In this document: piece by piece, positions 37,915 to 47,478 of the stretch
Position numbering within the stretch: the first letter of the stretch is position 1
Layout: each line of letters starts with the position of its first letter
Source of the DNA: Agarilytica sp033852175
GTDB taxonomy: Bacteria; Pseudomonadota; Gammaproteobacteria; Pseudomonadales; Cellvibrionaceae
DNA: 64,000 bases
NCBI GenBank assembly: GCA_033852175.1
Contig: JAWSUY010000010.1
Location: 124,001 to 188,000 of the forward strand
Direction: 5' to 3'
The notes under the pieces: model-generated
The model's database searches: none
Told to the model about the DNA's origin: nothing
The model's input: the letters and a program-made list of their open reading frames with translations, nothing else
Made by a program: the position numbers and the translations under genes

Positions 37915-37959
37915 AGAAAGCTCCTACAACCTTTAAACGAAAGAAATGTGCCTCCATTT

Positions 37960-39039
37960 TTAACCAACAGCGTTTAGCAACGTGGCCGGGATATCGTCAA
38001 GAGCGACTAACGATTCAACTGCACCGCGCTTCCAGGCTTCTTTTGGCATGCCAAATACAACACTACTTTGCTCATCCTGAGCAAAAGTGCGTCCACCCGC
38101 ATCCATTATTTCTTTGATACCATTGGCACCATCGTCTCCCATCCCCGTCATCAAACAGGCCACAGCATTACCTCCGGCATACCGTGCCACCGAGCGAAAC
38201 AGCACATCTACAGATGGCCGATGCCGACTCACCAAGGGGCCATCCAAAACCTCTACTTTATAGACTGCGCCGCTACGCCTTACCAATAAGTGCTTCCCAC
38301 CCGGCGCAATTAAAACCAAACCCGGTAATAGCTTATCTCCAGTCTTGGCTTCTCGCACTTCCATTTCACTAATTTCGTTTAGGTGCTGCGCAAATGACGA
38401 TGTAAATTTTTCTGGCATGTGCTGAACAATGGCAATACCGGGTGATACAGCGGGCATAACAGAAAGAACCTGCCTCAATGCCTGCGTTCCCCCCGTTGAT
38501 GCACCAATCGCAATAATTTTTTGCGTGGTTTCCAACTTAGATCGTACTCCCCGACTCGAAGCTTTACTCAACACACTATCGGCAGTGTTCTTCTCAGCAA
38601 CATTTAATGGGTTCTTAGTACGCTTTTTCAATTTTGCAAAAGACGCGGATTTCACAGCCTCTATTATTTCCGTGGCCGACTCATTCAAAAACCCTTTAAC
38701 GCCAATCTTCGGCTTAGCGATTATGTCAACGGCACCTGACTTTATTGCGTCAATCGTTGTGTTTGCATTTTCGTTTGTTAGACTCGAACAGATGACAACA
38801 GGAATTGGATTTTCATGCATTATCTTTTTTAAAAAGGTAATGCCGTCCATTCGTGGCATTTCCACATCAAGGGTAATCACATCCGGCATTTGTTTTTCCA
38901 TTTTCTGCATCGCAAATATTGGATCATTCGCTTGAGCAATGACATCGATATCCGGGTCACTTTGTAATATTTCGGTCATCACCTTTCTGACAAGCGCAGA
39001 ATCGTCAACAACCATAACCTTTATCCGCTTACTGGGCAT
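37960..39039 (-). CDS. cheB: Chemotaxis response regulator protein-glutamate methylesterase CheB
   Basis: A 359-residue two-domain enzyme. The receiver domain has the acidic pair D12-D13, phospho-acceptor Asp58 (TLDVEMPRMDG) and a conserved Lys (AKPK). The C-terminal methylesterase carries Ser in IGASTGGTQAL, His in QHMPEKF and Asp in GMGDDGA. It removes methyl groups from chemoreceptors when phosphorylated by CheA. GGAG is 5 nt upstream of the ATG. 12 bp after cheR. Confidence 0.97.
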   Translation of the reverse strand: MPSKRIKVMVVDDSALVRKVMTEILQSDPDIDVIAQANDPIFAMQKMEKQMPDVITLDVEMPRMDGITFLKKIMHENPIPVVICSSLTNENANTTIDAIKSGAVDIIAKPKIGVKGFLNESATEIIEAVKSASFAKLKKRTKNPLNVAEKNTADSVLSKASSRGVRSKLETTQKIIAIGASTGGTQALRQVLSVMPAVSPGIAIVQHMPEKFTSSFAQHLNEISEMEVREAKTGDKLLPGLVLIAPGGKHLLVRRSGAVYKVEVLDGPLVSRHRPSVDVLFRSVARYAGGNAVACLMTGMGDDGANGIKEIMDAGGRTFAQDEQSSVVFGMPKEAWKRGAVESLVALDDIPATLLNAVG

Positions 39040-39051
39040 CGTATCTCCAAA

Positions 39052-39915
39052 TCATTTATCCAATTTCGATTGATAAACCGAAGGCATAACCGTTTTGAGG
39101 CCACTAGATATCGAATGCAGCGATTCTGACCTACCCGAAATAAAATAGCCTCCCGGTTTTAGTTTTTTACACAATCGGTTCACGACCGACTTCTTCGTCT
39201 CTAAATCAAAATAAATCAATACGTTTCGGCATAAAATAATATCAAAAAGCTCATCCCCCAAAGGACCACTCACTAGGTTGAGCATCTCGAAACGGATGTG
39301 TTCTTTAATTTCCGGAGCCACAGCGACACTACCCTCCCGGCACCCCGTTCCTTTCAAAAAGTACTGATGTCGATAATGGCTAGGTACAAGTCGCGTTCGT
39401 TGTTCACTGTAAATACCTTGTCGAGCGCTCTCCAATATAGCAGAGGATATGTCCGTCCCAAAAACCCGCCATTTTTCACCAAGACCAAGCTTATCGGCTA
39501 GCAGCATACACAAACTATACCCTTCCTCACCTGAAGAGCTAGCGGCACTCCATATCGACAAGGGCTTCCGTCCTAAAGAGTGGCCTGATATCAAATTACC
39601 GATAAAGTCAAAATGAGTTTGTTCTCTAAAAAAATACGTTTCATTTGTGGTTAGGAGGTCAATAAATACTTGTAATTCAATCTCCGATCCAGGCCCCCGG
39701 CTGACTAAAAAACGATAATACTCATCAAAACAAGTCATACCGAGGATTTTTAGCCGCTTATTGAGTCGTCCCGTCACCAAGCTTTTTTTACTGCTGGATA
39801 AGCTGATTCCCGCAATTTTATAAATCAAATTTTTGATATCTAAAAACTCACGATCGGATATTCCTTCCGCCACACAATCTACATTGTTATTCAGAACGAA
39901 AGCGTTAGCGACCAT
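39052..39915 (-). CDS. cheR: Chemotaxis protein methyltransferase CheR
   Basis: A 287-residue SAM-dependent glutamate methyltransferase. It has the CheR-type helical N-domain (GRLNKRLKILGMTCFDEYYRFL), the motif TTNETYFFRE, SAM site SIWSAASSSGEEGYSL, and IILCRNVLIYFD. The ATG at 39915 overlaps the cheW stop by 11 nt and follows GGTGAG; a GTG 9 nt upstream is the alternative. It counteracts CheB in adaptation. Confidence 0.96.
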   Translation of the reverse strand: MVANAFVLNNNVDCVAEGISDREFLDIKNLIYKIAGISLSSSKKSLVTGRLNKRLKILGMTCFDEYYRFLVSRGPGSEIELQVFIDLLTTNETYFFREQTHFDFIGNLISGHSLGRKPLSIWSAASSSGEEGYSLCMLLADKLGLGEKWRVFGTDISSAILESARQGIYSEQRTRLVPSHYRHQYFLKGTGCREGSVAVAPEIKEHIRFEMLNLVSGPLGDELFDIILCRNVLIYFDLETKKSVVNRLCKKLKPGGYFISGRSESLHSISSGLKTVMPSVYQSKLDK

Positions 39916-40465
39916 TAGTCTCACCGTCAGTATTATTCACAAGCGAGACATCGACAACAGCACTGTCTTCCAAATTTCCAACAACCGAAATTTCATCCAT
40001 CGATAAGACGTCATTAATCGATAGTATGATAATAAACTTTTCGCTAAGCCTACCCATACCCCTTATAAATTCAGTCTTAATTTTTGCTCCAAAAGTAGGG
40101 GCCGGCTCAATATCAGATTCTTGAATATCAATAACCTGAAGAACTTTATCCACCAACACGCCAATTACAACAACCTCGCCATCTAAATCGACCTCGACAA
40201 TCACGATACAGCTTCGCCGATTTATCGCGTGTGACGTTAAGCCAAATTTGAGCGCTAAATTTATGACAGGAACGACAGACCCGCGTAAGTTAACAGCACC
40301 CGAAATAAAGTCCGGAACCATAGGTATCTGCGTTAGCGGCTGATATTCAATTATTTCCTTAACGCGCATAATTGGAACAGAAAACTCTTCATCTGACACA
40401 ATAAAAGTCAAATATTGACTGTCAATAAGCGAATCATTAAGCTCAATAAGATCTACATTTCCCAT
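39905..40465 (-). CDS. cheW: Chemotaxis coupling protein CheW
   Basis: A 186-residue SH3-like coupling protein linking receptors to CheA. LTFIVSDEEFSVPIMRVKEIIEY, PDFISGAVNLRGSVVPVINL and VLVDKVLQVIDI are typical. An acidic tail after 160 is longer than in E. coli CheW. A GGGAGAG ribosome site precedes the ATG. 34 bp after the mcp gene. Confidence 0.95.
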   Translation of the reverse strand: MGNVDLIELNDSLIDSQYLTFIVSDEEFSVPIMRVKEIIEYQPLTQIPMVPDFISGAVNLRGSVVPVINLALKFGLTSHAINRRSCIVIVEVDLDGEVVVIGVLVDKVLQVIDIQESDIEPAPTFGAKIKTEFIRGMGRLSEKFIIILSINDVLSMDEISVVGNLEDSAVVDVSLVNNTDGETNGR

Positions 40466-40499
40466 ACTACTCTCCCATCAAAAATACCACGGCAACACA

Positions 40500-42527
40500 T
40501 TAATACCGAACAAACTCTTCTGGTATCCCAGCATCCTGCGAAAGCGAACCGCTTGGACGATTGCGTTCAGGCGTCGCCGAAGTATAAGCCGCAATACTGC
40601 GCACGTTACTGGTAACGGGCAACGCTGAAACTGAGGCCACCGCCTGATCAGAAACAGTGAAAAATGACATCATGTCAGCTAAAGACTGGACTTGCGCCGT
40701 CATTTCTTCGGCTGTCGCCGATAACTCCTCAGCCAGTGAAGCGTTGTTCTGGGTAACTGTATCGAGCTGTTCCATTGCTCCATTAATCTCACTAATTCCG
40801 CTTGCCTGCTCCTCACTGGAAGCATTGATTTCTTCAACCAATCCGGCAGTCTTTACGATGCTAGGCACAATTTCCTCCAATAACTGGCCAGCCCCTTCCG
40901 CCACGGCTACACTGTTTTTTGCTAGACTACTAATTTCCCCTGCAGCCGTTTCACTGCGCCCGGCCAGCTTACGCACTTCCGATGCAACCACAGCAAACCC
41001 TCTTCCATGCTCTCCAGCCCTTGCGGCCTCTATCGCCGCATTAAGTGCCAGTAGGTTTGTCTGGTAAGCAATGTCTTCAATAATCCCTATTTTTTCCGCT
41101 ATATTTTTCATTGCTGTTACGGTTTCGGCAACTTGCTTCCCGCCAACCTCTGCCTGAGACGCAGAATTCGAAGCCATCTTTTCTGTTTGGCTGGCATTTT
41201 CAGCATTTTGGTTCACCGTTGCACTCATTTGCTCTAATGACGATGATGTTTCTTCAACGCTGGCAGCTTGCTGCGAGGACCCGCTAGATAAGTCTTGTGC
41301 AGCATTATTCACTTGACTCGACGCATCACTTAAACCTTCGGCGTTCGATTTTACGCTGCTGATCACATCGTGTATTTTCTGTATGAAGTTATTTGCCGCA
41401 ACACATAACATTCCGATTTCATCGTTAGAATTAACTTCAATTCGTTTAGTTAAGTTACCCTCGCCCTCCGCAATATCACGCATTCTACTCAGCGCATTAT
41501 TAAGCGGTTGAGTTACACTTCGAACAACCAAAAATGAAAACACTAACGTTACCGTAGCCGCCACTAAAGAGATTATTAAGGCTCGCCAAAAAGAGGTTAA
41601 TGCTACAGCACTCAAATGCGATGCTGTTTTTGCAAGATCTCCCGAAAAACTGTCCTCCACTTGCTTCAACAGGTTTATCCTCCCTGAAGCAGCCTTAAAC
41701 CAATTCCCAGGATCAACATTAAATCCTCGCTTAGAGTTCTTATTGTCTCTGGCCATTTGGCGATACTTTTTGACGTCATTAACATCCGATCCGACTAAAG
41801 TCTTTTTGTAAAACTCTTTCTGCTCTTCCGTTGCAAAACTATAAAACACTCGAATATATGTTTCCTGCTCGGTGACCAGCTCGTTAAATTTATCGTACAT
41901 ATTACTAGCAAACTTATTCGCCGCAAACGTACTTGCCAAGACAGCTCTCTCTATTCCTGCTCGTTCTTTGCTTTTCAAAAAATTAGCATACGCTGCAGAC
42001 TGCTTTGAAACGCTGGCATCTTCACTAAGCAACGCAATTTGCTCGATCGTTTTAAGCAGTTTTTTATTCAATTTCGTATAGAATCCAATCGCTTCGGACG
42101 TGGAGGCGCTGAAGTTATCGATTTGACCTCTCTCACTGCGAATTTCAGATAAATCAGAAAGTGCCGATTTGATAGCAGAATTAAATGCTCTCCCATAAAT
42201 CGCTGCATCCAAATCTTCAACGATCGAGGTTAGTATTTCTATCTTCACGTCAGCAGCAATACGTTGTTCAGGCAAATCAGTTGAAAATTTCTTTCCCTTT
42301 GATCCTAAAAATCCAGCCGTCATCCCCCTTTCTTTCTGAACCTCATGAACGACGTTACTGGCCTTTACTGCATAATCGGATAAGGTCAGGATTTTATCCA
42401 TGTTTGACACGACCCTATACTCAAGTGAAATTTCCGTTGCCGCGAAATACAACAACCCAGCTATCGGAAAAAATAGCATCAGTATAAATTTATTACGCAT
42501 TTTAAGGTTATCTAACAACTTCATCAT
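40500..42527 (-). CDS. Methyl-accepting chemotaxis protein with NIT sensor domain
   Basis: A 675-residue receptor. A first membrane helix (FILMLFFPIAGLLYFAATEI) is followed by a periplasmic helical NIT domain (about 45-300; VQKERGMTAGFLGSKGKKFSTDLPEQR), a family first linked to nitrate and nitrite sensing. A second helix (FWRALIISLVAATVTLVFSFLVV) and HAMP precede the signalling hairpin, whose conserved tip includes EIGIIEDIAYQTNLLALNAA-like residues. The C-terminus lacks the CheR/CheB-binding pentapeptide. GGAG ribosome site. It is in the operon between cheA and cheW, next to a putative nitrogen-oxide cluster, which makes nitrate or nitrite a reasonable ligand guess. Confidence 0.92.
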   Translation of the reverse strand: MMKLLDNLKMRNKFILMLFFPIAGLLYFAATEISLEYRVVSNMDKILTLSDYAVKASNVVHEVQKERGMTAGFLGSKGKKFSTDLPEQRIAADVKIEILTSIVEDLDAAIYGRAFNSAIKSALSDLSEIRSERGQIDNFSASTSEAIGFYTKLNKKLLKTIEQIALLSEDASVSKQSAAYANFLKSKERAGIERAVLASTFAANKFASNMYDKFNELVTEQETYIRVFYSFATEEQKEFYKKTLVGSDVNDVKKYRQMARDNKNSKRGFNVDPGNWFKAASGRINLLKQVEDSFSGDLAKTASHLSAVALTSFWRALIISLVAATVTLVFSFLVVRSVTQPLNNALSRMRDIAEGEGNLTKRIEVNSNDEIGMLCVAANNFIQKIHDVISSVKSNAEGLSDASSQVNNAAQDLSSGSSQQAASVEETSSSLEQMSATVNQNAENASQTEKMASNSASQAEVGGKQVAETVTAMKNIAEKIGIIEDIAYQTNLLALNAAIEAARAGEHGRGFAVVASEVRKLAGRSETAAGEISSLAKNSVAVAEGAGQLLEEIVPSIVKTAGLVEEINASSEEQASGISEINGAMEQLDTVTQNNASLAEELSATAEEMTAQVQSLADMMSFFTVSDQAVASVSALPVTSNVRSIAAYTSATPERNRPSGSLSQDAGIPEEFVRY

Positions 42528-42567
42528 GGTTCTCCAAAAATCTTACTTAATTAATTTACCTTCAGAT

Positions 42568-44781
42568 TCAACACAACAACTCATTCAAATCAACACGATT
42601 TCGCGATTTACGATCGACGATCCGCTGCTGATCCCGTTCATCTCTTACCACTGACCGCGCCAAATCTGAAACGTCCATAATCATGGCGACTTGCCCTCCA
42701 CCTAACAAAGTAAACCCAGCAAATCCGCTCAAACCTCCAAAAACTTTGCCTAGCGGTTTAATCACGGCTTGAACCTCACCATGTAAGGTATCAACCAACA
42801 TCCCAATTTTTTTACCATCAGACTTAACGACAACTAAATTCTCCCTCACGTCAGCGGCGCCATGCCTATTTGTTACACCACCCCAACTTTTTGATAGATG
42901 GACAATCGGCAGTATTTCATTTCGCAAGGTAATAAAATCATGCTTGCTCGCTTCATCTTTTTGTTCACGACTAAGACATATGCATTCGACCGTTACATCA
43001 AGTGGGATAATGAAAGATTCTCCAGAAACATCAACATGAAACCCATCGATTATCGCCAATGTGAGCGGTAAACGAATTACGATTCGACTACCTTGTCCGG
43101 GTTCTGAGAAAATGGATACCTCCCCCTTAAGTGTCTCTATATTTCTCCGAACAACGTCCATCCCGACTCCCCGCCCAGATAGGTTGCTTACCGAATCTGC
43201 AGTAGAGAATCCAGGCTCGAATATCAATTTGTACACGTCTGATCGAGACATTTTTTTGTTTTCAGGAACAAGACCTCGCTCTTTTGCAATAGCGAGTATT
43301 TTTTCTGCATTCAACCCTCGCCCATCATCTTTAACTTCAATAACAATGGAGCCCGTTTCATGGTACGCCGTCAGCGTAATTGTCCCTTCCTCTTCCTTAT
43401 TATTAGCTAGTCTTTCTTGCGGAGTCTCCAATCCATGATCCATTGAGTTACGAATCAGGTGCGTAAGGGGGTCGCCTATCTTTTCAACGACGGACTTATC
43501 GAGCTCAGTTTCCCCACCAACCACTTTCAAACAGATTTTTTTGTTGAGTTCCTTTGCGTTATCTCGAACCACCCGATGAAAGCGATTAAATGTATTGGCC
43601 ACCGGTGTCATTCTTAGCCCCAAAGTCGTTTCTCGCATGCTCTCAAGAGTTGTCGTTAGCGCCTCAATGGATTCTTCTAGTTCCGTGTCATTCCGTGTAC
43701 TTGCTAACTGTGACACTTTTGAGCTACCAACGACGAGCTCACCGACCAAACTCACCAAGTCGTCCAGCTTCTCCGCAGCCACACGTACAAACTCGCGGTC
43801 TTTTTGTTTTCGGCCCTCAGATTGAGTTTTTACAGCGCTTTCAATCACCTGAGGCTGAACGATTTTTTCAGAAACTAACAATTCTCCAGTTAAACCGCCC
43901 GACTCTTTTTGGATGTTTAGGATATGCTGTAATTCCTTACCTGTTATTGCCCCGACATCGATTAATATCTTGCCAATTGCAGCGTCCGGCTCCGGGAGAT
44001 TCTGCATTAATGCTGCATAATCAGATGGGTTTGATTCAGCAGGTAAGATTTTAATCAAAGCTCCCGGCATGAATTCCACTAACTCAGAAACTTCTTGCTC
44101 AGTTTTTCCCGTTTTGAGAATTAGCTCCCACCCCAAATAGCAAGCACTGGGATCCATTTCACCTAAGCTCGGTAAAGAATGGAGAACTGCTTCAAGTTGT
44201 ACAATCTCGCCAACACATGAAAGCTGACAAAATATTATCTCAGGATCTAAACCTTTTTTGAAAATTTCGCGTTCTAACCGAATAGAAAGATGATAACGAT
44301 GCAGAACAGTTTCAATTTTATGCTGCTCCTCAACTAAATCCTCATCGTCCTCCTCTGAGAACAATCCACAAGTCTGCTCACCTGGCGCAGCAGGGGTGCA
44401 TGGCAGCGAAACACTACTGCCCTTCAACTGAACGACAAGGTCAGCCACATCAATGTGTTTGCCGTTATCACCCTCCACGATGTTGTCGACCATTAAAACC
44501 ATTTGATCTTTGCAATTCATCAACAAACTAATTAGCTTATCATCAACACAAACCAAACAGTTTCTGACATCGTCCAGTAAGTTTTCAACAACGTGTGTAA
44601 ATGCGACAATTTCATCAAAACCAAAGAGACCCGCGGATCCCTTAATTGTATGGGCAGCCCTAAACACTCGATTAATCAAATCATTGTCACAGGGCGAATT
44701 TTCGAGTTCCAGTAATGCGCGTTCCATGTCCTCTAAAAGGTCTTCACACTCAGTAATAAATATTTGTATGTTTTCATCCAT
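42568..44781 (-). CDS. cheA: Chemotaxis histidine kinase CheA
   Basis: A 737-residue kinase. The P1 Hpt domain has phospho-acceptor His44 (VFRAAHTIKGSAGLF). An unusual middle segment (about 125-290, HRYHLSIRLEREIFKKGLDPE) stands where CheY-binding P2 lies. The dimerisation helix, HATPase (N-box HLIRNSMDHGLE, DDGRGLN, GRGVGMDVV) and CheW-like P5 domain follow. The ATG at 44781 follows GAGAG by 8 nt; upstream in-frame codons are unlikely. It is the first gene of the che operon. No cheY is present in the cluster. An FNR-type promoter lies about 290 bp upstream. Confidence 0.95.
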   Translation of the reverse strand: MDENIQIFITECEDLLEDMERALLELENSPCDNDLINRVFRAAHTIKGSAGLFGFDEIVAFTHVVENLLDDVRNCLVCVDDKLISLLMNCKDQMVLMVDNIVEGDNGKHIDVADLVVQLKGSSVSLPCTPAAPGEQTCGLFSEEDDEDLVEEQHKIETVLHRYHLSIRLEREIFKKGLDPEIIFCQLSCVGEIVQLEAVLHSLPSLGEMDPSACYLGWELILKTGKTEQEVSELVEFMPGALIKILPAESNPSDYAALMQNLPEPDAAIGKILIDVGAITGKELQHILNIQKESGGLTGELLVSEKIVQPQVIESAVKTQSEGRKQKDREFVRVAAEKLDDLVSLVGELVVGSSKVSQLASTRNDTELEESIEALTTTLESMRETTLGLRMTPVANTFNRFHRVVRDNAKELNKKICLKVVGGETELDKSVVEKIGDPLTHLIRNSMDHGLETPQERLANNKEEEGTITLTAYHETGSIVIEVKDDGRGLNAEKILAIAKERGLVPENKKMSRSDVYKLIFEPGFSTADSVSNLSGRGVGMDVVRRNIETLKGEVSIFSEPGQGSRIVIRLPLTLAIIDGFHVDVSGESFIIPLDVTVECICLSREQKDEASKHDFITLRNEILPIVHLSKSWGGVTNRHGAADVRENLVVVKSDGKKIGMLVDTLHGEVQAVIKPLGKVFGGLSGFAGFTLLGGGQVAMIMDVSDLARSVVRDERDQQRIVDRKSRNRVDLNELLC

Positions 44782-45506
44782 TACGATTACTCTCTCGAAA
44801 ACACATAAGAACTCAGCCACAATTGTCTGTTTTCATCAACAGGTGACATTGCTCATTTTATCTCTGCATGCGAGCTTCTAACCATTCACTCGTGTATTGC
44901 ATGCGAGCACTTAATCTGGCAGAAATTGAAACGGATTTACAGACGGATGTGCATACAAATATCCAACAATATACCCAATGGATATATCATCGTAGCTATG
45001 GATATTCGTAGCAGATATCCCTAGCAAACAGGCGCATGCACCAACCGCACACCGTTCAATATTCATACTACTTAAAATAGAGGAAAGGACCGATTTTCGG
45101 TTTGACTCAGATCAACGTATTATTGTTATTTTGTGTTTTTGACCTATAAAACTGGTCTGCGCCACCCGCTAAAAACTTCACGTTATTACGCTATCACTTA
45201 ACTGGCAATATTTTGTATATAGAGCGGTCATTGTCGATACTGAAAAAACCTCAAGCTTGAGGCCATTGACTATGTATCCCCTGCAGATGACAAGAACACC
45301 ATAGGGCTAACGATGCACATACATCATTAAATGCGGATTTGAACGCCCTCATTGGCTCAACGGCTGGTTATTCGTGTATAACCAGCATTCTGGATGAAGG
45401 TGATGACTGGAGCATAAAATATGGCTCCAACACATGTCTTTTCTACTGGTTTTTTCTACTGGTCTCTATAGCGGATAAAAAATTGCGTTGTCATCAAGTA
45501 AATATT
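44782..45506. other. Leader region upstream of cheA
   Basis: About 725 bp with no supported gene. It contains a class II FNR-type promoter (45074-45115) reading toward cheA. It also holds an 11-bp direct repeat TGCATGCGAGC at 44865-44875 and 44898-44908, and a near-tandem TTTTCTACTGGT duplication at about 45439-45463. A cheY gene, expected here by analogy, is absent. Confidence 0.6.
45074..45115 (-). promoter_or_regulatory. FNR/ANR-type class II promoter driving the che operon
   Basis: TTGAC-TCAG-ATCAA at 45102-45115 matches the FNR consensus TTGAT-N4-ATCAA at 9 of 10 positions. On the minus strand a -10-like TATTTT lies at 45079-45074, with its centre 32 bp from the dyad centre. This places the box at about -41.5, the classic activating position. 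Predicted leader to cheA: about 285 nt. Confidence 0.55.
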
Positions 45507-46124
45507 TCAGCCCAGCGAAATCCCACCCGCAGGACAAGCTGAAACACAGTCACCACAATGATTACAGTCTGAATCATCTATTGCTGTCCCTCCGGCGCCA
45601 AAACCGACACTCACGTCTTGACCAAAACCGTTTCGAGAAATCATCTGCCGAGTTTCACAAGCAACAATGCAGCGATCACAATGAACACATTTATCCGGTT
45701 CAATATTAAAATATTCAGAAGCGATGATTTGAGGGGAAGGGTTTTTAGGCAAAGAGAAACGGGGGTGATGTACGCCAAGAGAAGCACTCAACTTTTTTAC
45801 TTCCGTATCCGCAACAATTTCGTCTCCGCCATGCTCAGCAAGAATAAACTCCATTAACACCCGACGAACAGAGGTGACTTTATCGCTATGAGTGTAAACC
45901 TCCATTCCGTCGGTCGCCTTTATGGAACAGGCAGCCTGTAAATTTCTGTCCCCGGTTATCTCAACAACACAGATACGACAAACCGCGCGTGGCGAATCCT
46001 TCCCTTTTCCTCGGGGCAAATGGCAAAGTGTGGGTATCTTTATACCATTCGCTTTAGCTATCTCTAGAATCGTTTGATTCTCTTTTGCTTGATAGGACCT
46101 GTGATTGATTTTTATGTTGATCAT
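45507..46124 (-). CDS. NuoG/HoxU-like iron-sulfur electron-transfer subunit
   Basis: A 205-residue protein. The N-terminal 2Fe-2S ferredoxin domain has Cys34, Cys49, Cys52 and Cys66 (PTLCHLP; AVCRICVVEI; QAACSIK). A linker resembles the NuoG 'His-Cys' region but lacks its cysteines (AEHGGDEIVAD). The C-terminus is a 2x4Fe-4S ferredoxin (CVHCDRCIVAC; CNHCGDCVSAC). This is the truncated NuoG type used in HoxU and NAD-linked formate dehydrogenases. Last gene of the eight-gene operon, 28 bp after the NuoF-like gene; it should pass electrons from the NuoF-like subunit onward. Cytoplasmic. Confidence 0.88.
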   Translation of the reverse strand: MINIKINHRSYQAKENQTILEIAKANGIKIPTLCHLPRGKGKDSPRAVCRICVVEITGDRNLQAACSIKATDGMEVYTHSDKVTSVRRVLMEFILAEHGGDEIVADTEVKKLSASLGVHHPRFSLPKNPSPQIIASEYFNIEPDKCVHCDRCIVACETRQMISRNGFGQDVSVGFGAGGTAIDDSDCNHCGDCVSACPAGGISLG

Positions 46125-46152
46125 AATATTCTCAAACTCGTTTTAATGAGTC

Positions 46153-47478
46153 TCACTTGTATGTGCTCTTTAACGTTGCTGTTCCGTCTGTAAGATTCCA
46201 GTAGCGTAATAAAGACACGAAAATACCCGGAGCACCTTTACCCAAGCCGCAGGTTGAGGTCATTTGCATGGTTTCTGTAACGCCATTAAACCATTCGACT
46301 TCGCTATCATCCAAAGCTCTATTTTCGATGATACTCGCCATTCTCACTAACTCATGAGTACCAACCCGGCAAGGCGTACAACGACCGCACGACTCTTCGC
46401 GAAAAAAGTTCATTGCGTCCAAAACAATCTCAACCAAACTGGTTTCTTGGTCAATAAAATTGACGGAACCCGTACCAACCATTGCCCCCCACTTATGCAT
46501 CTCTTGATGATCCAATGCTACGTTCATCGCATTAGGCGGCAATAACCCTCCTGCAGCACCACCCACTTCAATTGCCTGTAAGCTCACCCCGTTTTTTAGG
46601 CCTCCTGCAACATCAGCCAATTCGCTTAATGTCATCCCAATGATAACTTCGTATATACCGGGAGCATTCACAGCGCCACAAATATTGACCAACTTTAAAT
46701 GACCATTGTCAGTAAATAATTTGGTTTTGTGCAATAACAAGGGAACCCATGCGATTGTCTCTACGTTCTGAATCACTGTTGGCTGTCCCTTATACCCCGA
46801 CTCGAATGGGTAAGGAGGTTTTAGTTGGGGCTCACCTCGACAATTCTCTAAATATTCAATTAACGCAGTCTCTTCCCCGCAAATATATAGGTCAGGCTTG
46901 GGTCCATTCATGACACGAAACGTGATGTGACGGATCGATCTCAACTCTGTTGATATCTTAAAAACCGCTTCTTTTATTCTTTTTGTGCATTCAATGTAGG
47001 ACGAATTTATCGCAATAATAACCTCTTCGGCACCGAGGGCTAACGCTGCAATTGCAGCGCCCTCAGCAATAATATTTGGGTACTTCATCATTAAGGCATA
47101 ATCCTTAAACGTATGCATCTCGCCTTCTTGCGCATTTACAATAAGATAACGAGGCCCATCGCTTCCCAATGCAGCCTTCCACTTATTAGCGACAGGAAAG
47201 TTTGCGCCGCCGCAACCAGTCAATCCATTTCGGGCCAATGCTGGTATAATGCCATCCACTCGGTCACGATCTACGATGTACGTTATTGCAGAAAAATCAC
47301 CATCATTTGTGTAATCATCAAAGCTAGGAGTGGATATATTTTCAGGTTCTATAATTTTTTTACCTGGCTTATTACTCCCATAAAATGTTGCCACCCCCTT
47401 TTTTTCACTTGCACTTCGATGCTGCAAGTGAGGTGTTTGCTTAGGCTCCCGAAATATTACATCCAGAATATTTTTCAT
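46153..47478 (-). CDS. NuoF-like NADH-oxidising flavoprotein subunit
   Basis: A 441-residue protein of the complex I 51-kDa family. The glycine-rich NAD/FMN site is GLTGCGGANFPVANKWKAAL, followed by GEETALIEYLE.CRGEP.LKPPYP and a SLBB-like stretch (VNICGAVNAPGIYEVIIG). The N3-type 4Fe-4S ligands are ESCGRCTPCRVGT and STCGLG. It would oxidise NADH with FMN and feed an Fe-S chain. No NuoE-like thioredoxin-fold subunit is present. Overlaps the RnfD-like gene by ATGA, with GGAGG before the start. In this operon it is the probable electron entry point. Confidence 0.9.
   Translation of the reverse strand: MKNILDVIFREPKQTPHLQHRSASEKKGVATFYGSNKPGKKIIEPENISTPSFDDYTNDGDFSAITYIVDRDRVDGIIPALARNGLTGCGGANFPVANKWKAALGSDGPRYLIVNAQEGEMHTFKDYALMMKYPNIIAEGAAIAALALGAEEVIIAINSSYIECTKRIKEAVFKISTELRSIRHITFRVMNGPKPDLYICGEETALIEYLENCRGEPQLKPPYPFESGYKGQPTVIQNVETIAWVPLLLHKTKLFTDNGHLKLVNICGAVNAPGIYEVIIGMTLSELADVAGGLKNGVSLQAIEVGGAAGGLLPPNAMNVALDHQEMHKWGAMVGTGSVNFIDQETSLVEIVLDAMNFFREESCGRCTPCRVGTHELVRMASIIENRALDDSEVEWFNGVTETMQMTSTCGLGKGAPGIFVSLLRYWNLTDGTATLKSTYK

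Noticed and set aside
42185..42487. Plus-strand open frames inside mcp, cheA and the large haem genes
   Set aside because: They are antisense shadows: no ribosome sites, low-complexity composition, and the opposite strand encodes well-supported proteins.
45439..45463. Short tandem duplication TTTTCTACTGGT
   Set aside because: Only two copies of about 12-14 bp with no dyad; likely replication slippage without function.
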